From Siphonodentalium dalli (lineage: Eukaryota > Mollusca > Scaphopoda > Gadilida > Siphonodentaliidae): DNA of 64,000 nt. The position numbers were made by a program, and so were the translations under genes. The notes beneath the pieces are model-generated. The model was not told where the DNA came from. It saw only the letters and a program-made list of their open reading frames with translations, and searched no databases. The stretch lies in assembly GCA_032622095.1 (NCBI GenBank), contig CP136066.1:232688961-232752960 (forward strand), given 5' to 3'. Below, piece by piece: positions 1 to 14,700 of this stretch (positions within the stretch are counted from its first letter, which is position 1; every line of letters starts with the position of its first letter).

Positions 1-1526
1 GCGAAGGCATACGGGTGCTGCGATTCTCACATATCTCAAGTATTTCAATTAAATTTTCTTTGTATCGGGTTATAGCAATCGTTTGAAACAAACATTGCCT
101 TATTGTTGGCGAATAAGCAAATACTTATGGCGTTCCGAAAAGAGCTCCGACTCTGGAAAATTTGGTAATACGGCTCTGCATTTACGAGTATAATCTGCAG
201 AAATTGACCGTAACCAGATATTTGGTACACGCGAAGGCATACGGGTGCCGCGATTCGCAGATATCTCAAGTTTTTCCATTATATTTTCTTTGTTTCGGTT
301 TATGGCAATCGTTTGAAACAAACATTGCCTTATTATTGGCGAATAAGCAAATAATTATGGCGTTCCGAAAAGAGCTCCGACTCTGGAAAATTTGGAAATT
401 CGGCTATGCATTTACGAGTATAATCTGCAGAAAATATCCGTACCCAGATATTTGGTACATGCGAAGGCATACGGGTGCTGCGATTCTCACATATCTCAAG
501 TATTTCAATTAAATTTTCTTTGTATCGGGTTATAGCAATCGTTTGAAACAAACATTGCCTTATTGTTGGCGAATAAGCAAATACTTATGGCGTTCCGAAA
601 AGAGCTCCGACTCTGGAAAATTTGGTAATACGGCTCTGCATTTACGAGTTTAATCTGCAGAAATTGACCGTAACCAGATATTTGGTACACGCGAAGGCAT
701 ACGGGTGCCGCGATTCGCACATATCTCAAGTTTTTCCATTATATTTTCTTTGTTTCGGTTTATGGCAATCGTTTGAAACAAACATTGCCTTATTATTGGC
801 GAATAAGCAAATAATTATGGCGTTCCGAAAAGAGCTTCGACTCTGGAAAATTTGGAAATTCGGCTGAGCATTTACGAGTATAATCTGCAGAAAATGTCCG
901 TACCCAGATATTTGGAACATGCGAAGGCATACGGGCGTCGCGATTCGCACATATCTCAAGTATTTCCATGATATTTTCTTTGTTTCGGTTTATAGCAATC
1001 GTTTGAAACAAACATTGCCTTATTGTTGGCGAATAAGCAAATAATTATGGTATTCCGAAAAGAGCTCCGACTCTGGAAAATTTGGAAAATCCGCTGTGCA
1101 TTTACGAGTATAATCTGCAGAAAATGTCCGTACCCATATATTTGGTACACGCGAAGGCATACGGGTGCCTCGATTCGCAGATATCTCAAGTTTTTCCATT
1201 ATATTTTCTTTGTTTCGGTTTATGGCAATGGTTTGAAACAAATATTGCCTTATTATTGGCGAATAAGCAAATAATTATGGCGTTCCGAAAAGAGCTCCGA
1301 CTCTGGAAAATTTGGAAATTCGGCAGTGCATTTACGAGTATAATCTGCAGAAAATGTCCGTACCCAGATATTTGGTCCATGCGAAGGCATACGGGCGTCG
1401 CGATTCGCACATATCTCAAGTATTTCCATGATATTTTCTTTTTTTCGGTTTATAGGAATCGTTCAAAACAAACATTGCCTTATTGTTGGCGAATAAGCCA
1501 ATAGCTATGGTATTCCGAAAAGAGCT
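1..1526 (-). repeat. 230-bp satellite array, minus orientation (left edge)
   Basis: About 6.6 tandem monomers of the 230-bp satellite lie in reverse orientation and run off the left edge of the window. Each monomer shows the reverse-strand landmarks caaacattgcc, cgattcgcac and gaaaagagct at a 230-bp period. The array ends abruptly at 1526, where agagct joins a plus-oriented monomer starting tttgtttc. Read on the other strand, it matches 59532-61057 base for base at the junction (coordinates sum to 61058) and monomer for monomer apart from one gained and one lost unit. Open frames here are satellite shadows, not genes. The repeat call is certain; any function is unknown. Confidence 0.97.
1472..1526. 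other. array orientation switch 1 (minus to plus)
   Basis: The minus monomer is cut at agagct (1521-1526) and joined to a plus monomer cut at tttgtttc (1526-1533), sharing a single T. The plus arm's first base (1526) pairs with 1472 in the minus arm, so the two inverted arms are separated by about 53 nt of unpaired monomer sequence. This is a fold-back inversion geometry. The same junction, reverse-complemented, occurs at 59532. Confidence 0.9.
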
Positions 1527-2209
1527 TTGTTTCAAACGATAGCTATAAACCGAAACAAAGAAAATATAATGGAAATACTTGAGATATGTGCGAATCGCGA
1601 CGCCCGTATGCTGTTCGCATGTACCAAATATATGAGTGCGGACATTTTCTGCTGATTATACTCGTAAATGCACAGCCGATTTTCCAAATTTTCTAGAGTC
1701 GGAGCTCTTTTCGGAATACCATAGCTATTGGCTTATTCGCCAACAATAAGGCAATGTTTGTTTTGAACGATTCCTATAAACCGAAAAAAAGAAAATATCA
1801 TGGAAATACTTGAGATATGTGCGAATCGCGACGCCCGTATGCCTTCGCATGGACCAAATATCTGGGTACGGACATTTTCTGCAGATTATACTCGTAAATG
1901 CACTGCCGAATTTCCAAATTTTCCAGAGTCGGAGCTCTTTTCGGAACGCCATAATTATTTGCTTATTCGCCAATAATAAGGCAATATTTGTTTCAAACGA
2001 TTGCCATAAACCGAAACAAAGAAAATATAATGGAAAAACTTGAGATATCTGCGAATCGCGGCACCCGTATGCCTTCGCGTGTACCAAATATCTGGTTACG
2101 GTCAATTTCTGCAGATTATACTCGTAAATGCACAGCCGAATTTCCAACTTTTCCAGAGTCGAAGCTATTTTCGGAACGCCATAATTATTTGCTTATTCGC
2201 CAACAATAA

Positions 2210-2439
2210 GGCAATGTTTGTTTCAAACGATTGCTATAAACCGAAACAAAGAAAACATAATGGAAACACTTGAGATATGTGCGAATCGCGGCACCCGTAT
2301 GCCTTCGCGTGTACCAAATATATGGGTACGGACATTTTCTGCAGATTATACTCGTAAATGCACAGCGGATTTTCCAAATTTTCCAGAGTCGGAGCTCTTT
2401 TCGGAATACCATAATTATTTGCTTATTCGCCAACAATAA
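2210..2439 (+). repeat. reference satellite monomer (230 bp)
   Basis: A representative monomer; the next unit starts at 2440 with the same ggcaatgtttg. Landmarks in order: an 8-bp dyad TTTGTTTC (2217-2224) and GAAACAAA (2243-2250) around an 18-nt loop; a CpG-containing segment with gcgaatcgcgg; a conserved ctgcagattatactcg block; the pair ttccaaattttcc and gagtcggagctc; and a tail cttattcgccaacaataa. Because 230 is not a multiple of 3 and stops are few, overlapping frames of 72-77 codons open in every monomer on both strands. I recognise no tRNA, 5S or transposase ancestry. Confidence 0.95.
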
Positions 2440-5400
2440 GGCAATGTTTGTTTCAAACGATTGCTATAAACCGAAACAAAGAAAATATCATGGAAATACT
2501 TGAGATATGTGCGAATCGCGACGCCCGTATGCCTTCGCATGTACCAAATATCTGGGTACGGATATTTTCTGCAGATTATACTCGTAAATGCATAGCCGAA
2601 TTTCCAAATTTTCCAGAGTCGGAGCTCTTTTCGGAACGCCATAATTATTTGCTTATTCGCCAATAATAAGGCAATGTTTGTTTCAAACGATTGCCATAAA
2701 CCGAAACAAAGAAAATATAATGGAAAAACTTGAGATATCTGCGAATCGCGGCACCCGTATGCCTTCGCGTGTACCAAATATCTGGTTACGGTCAATTTCT
2801 GCAGATTATACTCGTAAATGCAGAGCCGTATTACCAAATTTTCCAGAGTCGGAGCTCTTTTCGGAACGCCATAAGTATTTGCTTATTCGCCAACAATAAG
2901 GCAATGTTTGTTTCAAACGATTGCTATAACCCGATACAAAGAAAATTTAATTGAAATACTTGAGATATGTGAGAATCGCAGCACCCGTATGCCTTCGCAT
3001 GTACCAAATATCTGGGTACGGATATTTTCTGCAGATTATACTCGTAAATGCACAGCCGATTTTCCTAATTTTCCAGAGTCGGAGCTCTTTTCGGAACGCC
3101 ATAATTATTTGCTTATTCGCCAATAATAAGGCAATGTTTGTTTCAAACGATAGCTATAAACCGAAACAATGAAAATATAATGGAAATACTTGAGATATGT
3201 GCGAATCGCGATGCCCGTATGCTGTTCGCATGTACCAAATATCTGGTTACGGTCATTTTCTGCAGATTATACTCGTAAATGCATAGCCGAATTTCCAAAT
3301 TTTCCAGAGTCGAAGCTATTTTCGGAACGCCATAATTATTTGCTTATTCGCCAACAATAAGGCAATGTTTGTTTCAAACGATTGCTATAACCGATACAAA
3401 GAAAACATAATGGAAACACTTCAGATATGTGCGAATCGCGGCACCCGTATGTCTTCGCGTGTACCAAATATATGGGTACGGACATTTTCTGCAGATTATA
3501 CTCGTAAATGCACCGCCGATTTTCCAAATTTTCCAGAGTCGGAGCTCTTTTCGGAATGCCATAATTATTTGCTTATTCGCCAACAATAAGGCAATGTTTG
3601 TTTCAAACGATTCCTATAAACCGAAACAAAGAAAATATCATGGAAATACTTGAGATATGTGCGAATCGCGACGCCCGTATTCCTTCGCTTGTACCAAATA
3701 TCTGGTTACGGTCATTTTCTGCAGATTATACTCGTAAATGCACAGCCGAATTTCCAAATTTTCCAGAGTCGAAGCTATTTTCGGAACGCCATAATTATTT
3801 GCTTATTCGCCAACAATAAGGCAATGTTTGTTTCAAACGATAGCTATAAACCGAAACAAAGAAAATATAATGGAAATACTTGAGATATGTGCGAATCGCG
3901 ACGCCCGTATGCTGTTCGCATGTACCAAATATATGAGTGCGGACATTTTCTGCTGATTATACTCGTAAATGCACAGCCGATTTTCCAAATTTTCTAGAGT
4001 CGGAGCTCTTTTCGGAATACCATAGCTATTGGCTTATTCGCCAACAATAAGGCAATGTTTGTTTTGAACGATTCCTATAAACCGAAAAAAAGAAAATATC
4101 ATGGAAATACTTGAGATATGTGCGAATCGCGACGCCCGTATGCCTTCGCATGGACCAAATATCTGGGTACGGACATTTTCTGCAGATTATACTCGTAAAT
4201 GCACTGCCGAATTTCCAAATTTTCCAGAGTCGGAGCTCTTTTCGGAACGCCATAATTATTTGCTTATTCGCCAATAATAAGGCAATATTTGTTTCAAACG
4301 ATTGCCATAAACCGAAACAAAGAAAATATAATGGAAAAACTTGAGATATCTGCGAATCGCGGCACCCGTATGCCTTCGCGTGTACCAAATATCTGGTTAC
4401 GGTCAATTTCTGCAGATTATACTCGTAAATGCACAGCCGAATTTCCAACTTTTCCAGAGTCGAAGCTATTTTCGGAACGCCATAATTATTTGCTTATTCG
4501 CCAACAATAAGGCAATGTTTGTTTCAAACGATTGCTATAAACCGATACAAAGAAAACATAATGGAAACACTTGAGATATGTGCGAATCGAGGCACCCGTA
4601 TGACTTCGCGTGTACCAAATATATGGGTACGGACATTTTCTGCAGATTATACTCGTAAATGCACAGCGGATTTTCCAAATTTTCCAGAGTCGGAGCTCTT
4701 TTCGGAATACCATAATTATTTGCTTATTCGCCAACAATAAGGCAATGTTTGTTTCAAACGATTGCTATAAACCGAAACAAAGAAAATATCATGGAAATAC
4801 TTGAGATATGTGCGAATCGCGACGCCCGTATGCCTTCGCATGTACCAAATATCTGGGTACGGACATTTTCTGCAGATTATACTCGTAAATGCTCAGCCGA
4901 ATTTCCAAATTTTCCAGAGTCGAAGCTCTTTTCGGAACGCCATAATTATTTGCTTATTCGCCAATAATAAGGCAATGTTTGTTTCAAACGATTGCCATAA
5001 ACCGAAACAAAGAAAATATAATGGAAAAACTTGAGATATGTGCGAATCGCGGCACCCGTATGCCTTCGCGTGTACCAAATATCTGGTTACGGTCAATTTC
5101 TGCAGATTATACTCGTAAATGCAGAGCCGTATTACCAAATTTTCCAGAGTCGGAGCTCTTTTCGGAACGCCATAAGTATTTGCTTATTCGCCAACAATAA
5201 GGCAATGTTTGTTTCAAACGATTGCTATAACCCGATACAAAGAAAACATAATGGAAACACTTGAGATATGTGCGAATCGCGGCACCCGTATGCCTTCGCG
5301 TGTACCAAATATATGGGTACGGACATTTTCTGCAGATTATACTCGTAAATGCACAGCGGATTTTCCAAATTTTCCAGAGTCGGAGCTCTTTTCGGAATAC

Positions 5401-6880
5401 CATAATTATTTGCTTATTCGCCAACAATAAGGCAATGTTTGTTTCAAACGATTGCTATAAACCGAAACAAAGAAAATATCATGGAAATACTTGAGATATG
5501 TGCGAATCGCGACGCCCGTATGCCTTCGCATGTACCAAATATCTGGGTACGGACATTTTCAGCAGATTATACTCGTAAATGCTCAGCCGAATTTCCAAAT
5601 TTTCCAGAGTCGGAGCTCTTTTCGGAACGCCATAATTATTTGCTTATTCGCCAATAATAAGGCAATATTTGTTTCAAACGATTGCCATAGACCGAAACAA
5701 AGAAAATATAATGGAAAAACTTGAGATATCTGCGAATCGCGGCACCCGTATGCCTTCGCGTGTACCAAATATCTGGTTACGGTCAATTTCTGCAGATTAT
5801 ACTCGTAAATGCACAGCCGAATTTCCAACTTTTCCAGAGTCGAAGCTATTTTCGGAACGCCATAATTATTTGCTTATTCGCCAACAATAAGGCAATGTTT
5901 GTTTCAAACGATTGCTATAAACCGATACAAAGAAAACATAATGGAAACACTTGAGATATGTGCGAATCGAGGCACCCGTATGCCTTCGCGTGTACCAAAT
6001 ATATGGGTACGGACATTTTCTGCAGATTATACTCGTAAATGCACAGCGGATTTTCCAAATTTTCCAGAGTCGGAGCTCTTTTCGGAATACCATAATTATT
6101 TGCTTATTCGCCAACAATAAGGCAATGTTTGTTTCAAACGATTGCTATAAACCGAAACAAAGAAAATATCATGGAAATACTTGAGATATGTGCGAATCGC
6201 GACGCCCGTATGCCTTCGCATGTACCAAATATCTGGGTACGGACATTTTCTGCAGATTATACTCGTAAATGCTCAGCCGAATTTCCAAATTTTCCAGAGT
6301 CGAAGCTCTTTTCGGAACGCCATAATTATTTGCTTATTCGCCAATAATAAGGCAATGTTTGTTTCAAACGATTGCCATAAACCGAAACAAAGAAAATATA
6401 ATGGAAAAACTTGAGATATGTGCGAATCGCGGCACCCGTATGCCTTCGCGTGTACCAAATATCTGGTTACGGTCAATTTCTGCAGATTATACTCGTAAAT
6501 GCAGAGCCGTATTACCAAATTTTCCAGAGTCGGAGCTCTTTTCGGAACGCCATAAGTATTTGCTTATTCGCCAACAATAAGGCAATGTTTGTTTCAAACG
6601 ATTGCTATAACCCGATACAAAGAAAATTTAATTGAAATACTTGAGATATGTGAGAATCGCAGCACCCGTATGCCTTCGCATGTACCAAATATCTGGGTAC
6701 GGATATTTTCTGCAGATTATACTCGTAAATGCATAGCCGAATTTCCAAATTTTCCAGAGTCGGAGCTCTTTTCGGAACGCCATAATTATTTGCTTATTCG
6801 CCAATAATAAGGCAATGTTTGTTTCAAACGATTGCCATAAACCGAAACAAAGAAAATATAATGGAAAAACTTGAGATATC

Positions 6881-9800
6881 TGCGAATCGCGGCACCCGTA
6901 TGCCTTCGCGTGTACCAAATATCTGGTTACGGTCAATTTCTGCAGATTATACTCGTAAATGCACAGCCGAATTTCCAACTTTTCCAGTCGAAGCTATTTT
7001 CGGAACGCCATTATTATTTGCTTATTCGCCAACAATAAGGCAATGTTTGTTTCAAACGATTGCTATAAACCGATACAAAGAAAACATAATGGAAACACTT
7101 GAGATATGTGCGAATCGCGGCACCCGTATGCCTTCGCGTGTACCAAATATATGGGTACGGACATTTTCTGCAGATTATACTCGTAAATGCACAGCGGATT
7201 TTCCAAATTTTCCAGAGTCGGAGCTCTTTTCGGAATACCATAATTATTTGCTTATTCGCCAACAATAAGGCAATGTTTGTTTCAAACGATTGCTATAAAC
7301 CGAAACAAAGAAAATATCATGGAAATACTTGAGATATGTGCGAATCGCGACGCCCGTATGCCTTCGCATGTACCAAATATCTGGGTACGGACATTTTCTG
7401 CAGATTATACTCGTAAATGCTCAGCCGAATTTCCAAATTTTCCAGAGTCGAAGCTCTTTTCGGAACGCCATAATTATTTGCTTATTCGCCAATAATAAGG
7501 CAATGTTTGTTTCAAACGATTGCCATAAACCGAAACAAAGAAAATATAATGGAAAAACTTGAGATATGTGCGAATCGCGGCACCCGTATGCCTTCGCGTG
7601 TACCAAATATCTGGTTACGGTCAATTTCTGCAGATTATACTCGTAAATGCAGAGCCGTATTACCAAATTTTCCAGAGTCGGAGCTCTTTTCGGAACGCCA
7701 TAAGTATTTGCTTATTCGCCAACAATAAGGCAATGTTTGTTTCAAACGATTGCTATAACCCGATACAAAGAAAATTTAATTGAAATACTTGAGATATGTG
7801 AGAATCGCAGCACCCGTATGCCTTCGCATGTACCAAATATCTGGGTACGGATATTTTCTGCAGATTATACTCGTAAATGCATAGCCGAATTTCCAAATTT
7901 TCCAGAGTCGGAGCTCTTTTCGGAACGCCATAATTATTTGCTTATTCGCCAATAATAAGGCAATGTTTGTTTCAAACGATTGCCATAAACCGAAACAAAG
8001 AAAATATAATGGAAAAACTTGAGATATCTGCGAATCGCGGCACCCGTATGCCTTCGCGTGTACCAAATATCTGGTTACGGTCAATTTCTGCAGATTATAC
8101 TCGTAAATGCACAGCCGAATATCCAACTTTTCCAGAGTCGAAGCTATTTTCGGAACGCCATAATTATTTGCTTATTCGCCAACAATAAGGCAATGTTTGT
8201 TTCAAACGATTGCTATAAACCGATACAAAGAAAACATAATGGAAACACTTGAGATATGTGCGAATCGCGGCACCCGTATGCCTTCGCGTGTACCAAATAT
8301 ATGGGTACGGACATTTTCTGCAGATTATACTCGTAAATGCACAGCGGATTTTCCAAATTTTCCAGAGTCGGAGCTCTTTTCGGAATACCATAATTATTTG
8401 CTTATTCGCCAACAATAAGGCAATGTTTGTTTCAAACGATTGCTATAAACCGAAACAAAGAAAATATCATGGAAATACTTGAGATATGTGCGAATCGCGA
8501 CGCCCGTATGCCTTCGCATGTACCAAATATCTGGGTACGGACATTTTCTGCAGATTATACTCGTAAATGCTCAGCCGAATTTCCAAATTTTCCAGAGTCG
8601 GAACTCTTTTCGGAACGCCATAATTATTTGCTTATTCGCCAATAATAAGGCAATGTTTGTTTCAAACGATTGCCATAAACCGAAACAAAGAAAATATAAT
8701 GGAAAAACTTGAGATATCTGCGAATCGCGGCACCCGTATGCCTTCGCGTGTACCAAATATCTGGTTACGGTCAATTTCTGCAGATTATACTCGTAAATGC
8801 AGAGCCGTATTACCAAATTTTCCAGAGTAGGAGCTCTTTTCGGAACGCCATAAGTATTTGCTTATTCGCCAACAATAAGGCAATGTTTGTTTCAAACGAT
8901 TGCTATAACCCGATACAAAGAAAATTTAATTGAAATACTTGAGATATGTGAGAATCGCAGCACCCGTATGCCTTCGCATGTACCAAATATCTGGGTACGG
9001 ATATTTTCTGCAGATTATACTCGTAAATGCACAGCCGATTTTCCTAATTTTCCAGAGTCGGAGCTCTTTTCGGAACGCCATAATTATTTGCTTATTCGCC
9101 AATAATAAGGCAATGTTTGTTTCAAACGATAGCTATAAACCGAAACAATGAAAATATAATGGAAATACTTGAGATATGTGCGAATCGCGATGCCCGTATG
9201 CTGTTCGCATGTACCAAATATCTGGTTACGGTCATTTTCTGCAGATTATACTCGTAAATGCATAGCCGAATTTCCAAATTTTCCAGAGTCGAAGCTATTT
9301 TCGGAACGCCATAATTATTTGCTTATTCGCCAACAATAAGGCAATGTTTGTTTCAAACGATTGCTATAAACCGATACAAAGAAAACATAATGGAAACACT
9401 TCAGATATGTGCGAATCGCGGCACCCGTATGCCTTCGCGTGTACCAAATATATGGGTACGGACATTTTCTGCAGATTATACTCGTAAATGCACCGCCGAT
9501 TTTCCAAATTTTCCGGAGTCGGAGCTCTTTTCGGAATGCCATAATTATTTGCTTATTCGCCAACAATAAGGCAATGTTTGTTTCAAACGATTCCTATAAA
9601 CCGAAACAAAGAAAATATCATGGAAATACTTGAGATATGTGCGAATCGCGACGCCCGTATTCCTTCGCTTGTACCAAATATCTGGTTACGGTCATTTTCT
9701 GCAGATTATACTCGTAAATGCACAGCCGAATTTCCAAATTTTCCAGAGTCGAAGCTATTTTCGGAACGCCATAATTATTTGCTTATTCGCCAACAATAAG

Positions 9801-11712
9801 GCAATGTTTGTTTCAAACGATAGCTATAAACCGAAACAAATAAAATATAATGGAAATACTTGAGATATGTGCGAATCGCGACGCCCGTATGCTGTTCGCA
9901 TTTTACCAAATATATGAGTGCGGACATTTTCTGCTGATTATACTCGTAAATGCACAGCCGATTTTCCAAATTTTCTAGAGTCGGAGCTCTTTTCGGAATA
10001 CCATAGCTATTGGCTTATTCGCCAACAATAAGGCAATGTTTGTTTTGAACGATTCCTATAAACCGAAAAAAAGAAAATATCATGGAAATACTTGAGATAT
10101 GTGCGAATCGCGACGCCCGTATGCCTTCGCATGGACCAAATATCTGGGTACGGACATTTTCTGCAGATTATACTCGTAAATGCACAGCCGAATTCCCAAA
10201 TTTTCCAGAGTCGGAGCTCTTTTCGGAACGCCATAATTATTTGCTTATTCGCCAATAATAAGGCAATATTTGTTTCAAACGATTGCCATAAACCGAAACA
10301 AAGAAAATATAATGGAAAAACTTGAGATATCTGCGAATCGCGGCACCCGTATGCCTTCGCGTGTACCAAATATCTGGTTACGGTCAATTTCTGCAGATTA
10401 TACTCGTAAATGCACAGCCGAATTTCAAACTTTTCCAGAGTCGAAGCTATTTTCGGAACGCCATAATTATTTGCTTATTCGCCAACAATAAGGCAATGTT
10501 TGTTTCAAACGATTGCTATAAACCGATACAAAGAAAATATAATGGAAACACTTGAGATATGTGCGAATCGCGGCACCCGTATGCCTTCGCGTGTACCAAA
10601 TATATGGGTACGGACATTTTCTGCAGATTATACTCGTAAATGCACAGCCGATTTTCCAAATTTTCCAGAGTCGGAGCTCTTTTCGGAATACCATAATTAT
10701 TTGCTTATTCGCCAATAATAAGGCAATGTTTGTTTCAAACGATTGCTATAAACCGAAACAAAGAAAATATAATGGAAATACTTGAGATATGTGCGAATCG
10801 CGACGCCCGTATGCCTTCGCATGTACCAAATATCTGGGTACGGACATTTTCTTCAGATTATACTCGTAAATGCTCAGCCAAATTTCCAAATTTTCCAGAG
10901 TCGGAGCTCTTTTCGGAACGCCATAATTATTTGCTTATTCGCCAATAATAAGGCAATGTTTGTTTCAAACGATTGCCATAAACCGAAACAAAGAAAATAT
11001 AATGGAAAAACTTGAGATATGTGCGAATCGCGGCACCCGTATGCCTTCGCGTGTACCAAATATCTGGTTACGGTCAATTTCTGCAGATTATACTCGTAAA
11101 TGCAGAGCCGTATTACCAAATTTTCCAGAGTCGGAGCTCTTTTCGGAACGCCATAAGTATTTGCTTATTCGCCAACAATAAGGCAATGTTTGTTTCAAAC
11201 GATTGCTATAACCCGATACAAAGAAAATTTAATTGAAATACTTGAGATATGTGAGAATCGCAGCACCCGTATGCCTTCGCATGTACCAAATATCTGGGTA
11301 CGGATATTTTCTGCAGATTATACTCGTAAATGCATAGCCGAATTTCCAAATTTTCCAGAGTCGGAGCTCTTTTCGGAACGCCATAATTATTTGCTTATTC
11401 GCCAATAATAAGGCAATGTTTGTTTCAAACGATTGCCATAAACCGAAACAAAGAAAATATAATGGAAAAACTTGAGATATGTGCGAATCGCGATGCCCGT
11501 ATGCTGTTCGCATGTACCAAATATCTGGTTACGGTCATTTTCTGCAGATTATACTCGTAAATGCATAGCCGAATTTCCAAATTTTCCAGAGTCGAAGCTA
11601 TTTTCGGAACGCCATAATTATTTGCTTATTCGCCAACAATAAGGCAATGTTTGTTTCAAACGATTGCTATAAACCGATACAAAGAAAACATAATGGAAAC
11701 ACTTGAGATATG
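6881..11712 (+). repeat. 4.83-kb tandem duplication of satellite, copy 1
   Basis: A 21-monomer block of 4,832 bp is repeated directly at 11713-16543. Private markers shared by both copies include a 2-bp deletion reading ttttccagtcgaag (6980s and 11810s), a stop-creating gagtagg (8825s and 13657s) and cggaactc (8600 and 13432). I noticed only three differences: an inserted base at about 9901, C for T near 10196, and T for C near 10713. Silent ones may have been missed. The duplication is therefore very recent or maintained by conversion. Confidence 0.9.
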
Positions 11713-11754
11713 TGCGAATCGCGGCACCCGTATGCCTTCGCGTGTACCAAATAT
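11713..11754. other. unequal-crossover interval
   Basis: The monomer at about 11641-11870 is a hybrid. Up to and including 11712 it matches the monomer at 16482 (gatatgtgcg). From 11755 onward it matches the monomer at 6819 (atatctggtt). Between them, 42 bp are identical in both parents, so the exchange happened there, in register. This is a direct trace of unequal crossing-over that produced the 4.83-kb duplication. Confidence 0.85.
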
Positions 11755-14700
11755 CTGGTTACGGTCAATTTCTGCAGATTATACTCGTAAATGCACAGCC
11801 GAATTTCCAACTTTTCCAGTCGAAGCTATTTTCGGAACGCCATTATTATTTGCTTATTCGCCAACAATAAGGCAATGTTTGTTTCAAACGATTGCTATAA
11901 ACCGATACAAAGAAAACATAATGGAAACACTTGAGATATGTGCGAATCGCGGCACCCGTATGCCTTCGCGTGTACCAAATATATGGGTACGGACATTTTC
12001 TGCAGATTATACTCGTAAATGCACAGCGGATTTTCCAAATTTTCCAGAGTCGGAGCTCTTTTCGGAATACCATAATTATTTGCTTATTCGCCAACAATAA
12101 GGCAATGTTTGTTTCAAACGATTGCTATAAACCGAAACAAAGAAAATATCATGGAAATACTTGAGATATGTGCGAATCGCGACGCCCGTATGCCTTCGCA
12201 TGTACCAAATATCTGGGTACGGACATTTTCTGCAGATTATACTCGTAAATGCTCAGCCGAATTTCCAAATTTTCCAGAGTCGAAGCTCTTTTCGGAACGC
12301 CATAATTATTTGCTTATTCGCCAATAATAAGGCAATGTTTGTTTCAAACGATTGCCATAAACCGAAACAAAGAAAATATAATGGAAAAACTTGAGATATG
12401 TGCGAATCGCGGCACCCGTATGCCTTCGCGTGTACCAAATATCTGGTTACGGTCAATTTCTGCAGATTATACTCGTAAATGCAGAGCCGTATTACCAAAT
12501 TTTCCAGAGTCGGAGCTCTTTTCGGAACGCCATAAGTATTTGCTTATTCGCCAACAATAAGGCAATGTTTGTTTCAAACGATTGCTATAACCCGATACAA
12601 AGAAAATTTAATTGAAATACTTGAGATATGTGAGAATCGCAGCACCCGTATGCCTTCGCATGTACCAAATATCTGGGTACGGATATTTTCTGCAGATTAT
12701 ACTCGTAAATGCATAGCCGAATTTCCAAATTTTCCAGAGTCGGAGCTCTTTTCGGAACGCCATAATTATTTGCTTATTCGCCAATAATAAGGCAATGTTT
12801 GTTTCAAACGATTGCCATAAACCGAAACAAAGAAAATATAATGGAAAAACTTGAGATATCTGCGAATCGCGGCACCCGTATGCCTTCGCGTGTACCAAAT
12901 ATCTGGTTACGGTCAATTTCTGCAGATTATACTCGTAAATGCACAGCCGAATATCCAACTTTTCCAGAGTCGAAGCTATTTTCGGAACGCCATAATTATT
13001 TGCTTATTCGCCAACAATAAGGCAATGTTTGTTTCAAACGATTGCTATAAACCGATACAAAGAAAACATAATGGAAACACTTGAGATATGTGCGAATCGC
13101 GGCACCCGTATGCCTTCGCGTGTACCAAATATATGGGTACGGACATTTTCTGCAGATTATACTCGTAAATGCACAGCGGATTTTCCAAATTTTCCAGAGT
13201 CGGAGCTCTTTTCGGAATACCATAATTATTTGCTTATTCGCCAACAATAAGGCAATGTTTGTTTCAAACGATTGCTATAAACCGAAACAAAGAAAATATC
13301 ATGGAAATACTTGAGATATGTGCGAATCGCGACGCCCGTATGCCTTCGCATGTACCAAATATCTGGGTACGGACATTTTCTGCAGATTATACTCGTAAAT
13401 GCTCAGCCGAATTTCCAAATTTTCCAGAGTCGGAACTCTTTTCGGAACGCCATAATTATTTGCTTATTCGCCAATAATAAGGCAATGTTTGTTTCAAACG
13501 ATTGCCATAAACCGAAACAAAGAAAATATAATGGAAAAACTTGAGATATCTGCGAATCGCGGCACCCGTATGCCTTCGCGTGTACCAAATATCTGGTTAC
13601 GGTCAATTTCTGCAGATTATACTCGTAAATGCAGAGCCGTATTACCAAATTTTCCAGAGTAGGAGCTCTTTTCGGAACGCCATAAGTATTTGCTTATTCG
13701 CCAACAATAAGGCAATGTTTGTTTCAAACGATTGCTATAACCCGATACAAAGAAAATTTAATTGAAATACTTGAGATATGTGAGAATCGCAGCACCCGTA
13801 TGCCTTCGCATGTACCAAATATCTGGGTACGGATATTTTCTGCAGATTATACTCGTAAATGCACAGCCGATTTTCCTAATTTTCCAGAGTCGGAGCTCTT
13901 TTCGGAACGCCATAATTATTTGCTTATTCGCCAATAATAAGGCAATGTTTGTTTCAAACGATAGCTATAAACCGAAACAATGAAAATATAATGGAAATAC
14001 TTGAGATATGTGCGAATCGCGATGCCCGTATGCTGTTCGCATGTACCAAATATCTGGTTACGGTCATTTTCTGCAGATTATACTCGTAAATGCATAGCCG
14101 AATTTCCAAATTTTCCAGAGTCGAAGCTATTTTCGGAACGCCATAATTATTTGCTTATTCGCCAACAATAAGGCAATGTTTGTTTCAAACGATTGCTATA
14201 AACCGATACAAAGAAAACATAATGGAAACACTTCAGATATGTGCGAATCGCGGCACCCGTATGCCTTCGCGTGTACCAAATATATGGGTACGGACATTTT
14301 CTGCAGATTATACTCGTAAATGCACCGCCGATTTTCCAAATTTTCCGGAGTCGGAGCTCTTTTCGGAATGCCATAATTATTTGCTTATTCGCCAACAATA
14401 AGGCAATGTTTGTTTCAAACGATTCCTATAAACCGAAACAAAGAAAATATCATGGAAATACTTGAGATATGTGCGAATCGCGACGCCCGTATTCCTTCGC
14501 TTGTACCAAATATCTGGTTACGGTCATTTTCTGCAGATTATACTCGTAAATGCACAGCCGAATTTCCAAATTTTCCAGAGTCGAAGCTATTTTCGGAACG
14601 CCATAATTATTTGCTTATTCGCCAACAATAAGGCAATGTTTGTTTCAAACGATAGCTATAAACCGAAACAAATAAAATATAATGGAAATACTTGAGATAT

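Noticed and set aside
2210-2439. CENP-B box in the monomer
   Set aside because: On the minus strand gcgaaggcatacgggc matches only the A and CGGG (5 of 9 essential positions); the TTCG half is absent.
6819-7268. 149-codon fused frame, repeated at 11651-12100, as a novel protein
   Set aside because: The fusion comes from a 2-bp deletion in one monomer, copied by the 4.83-kb duplication.
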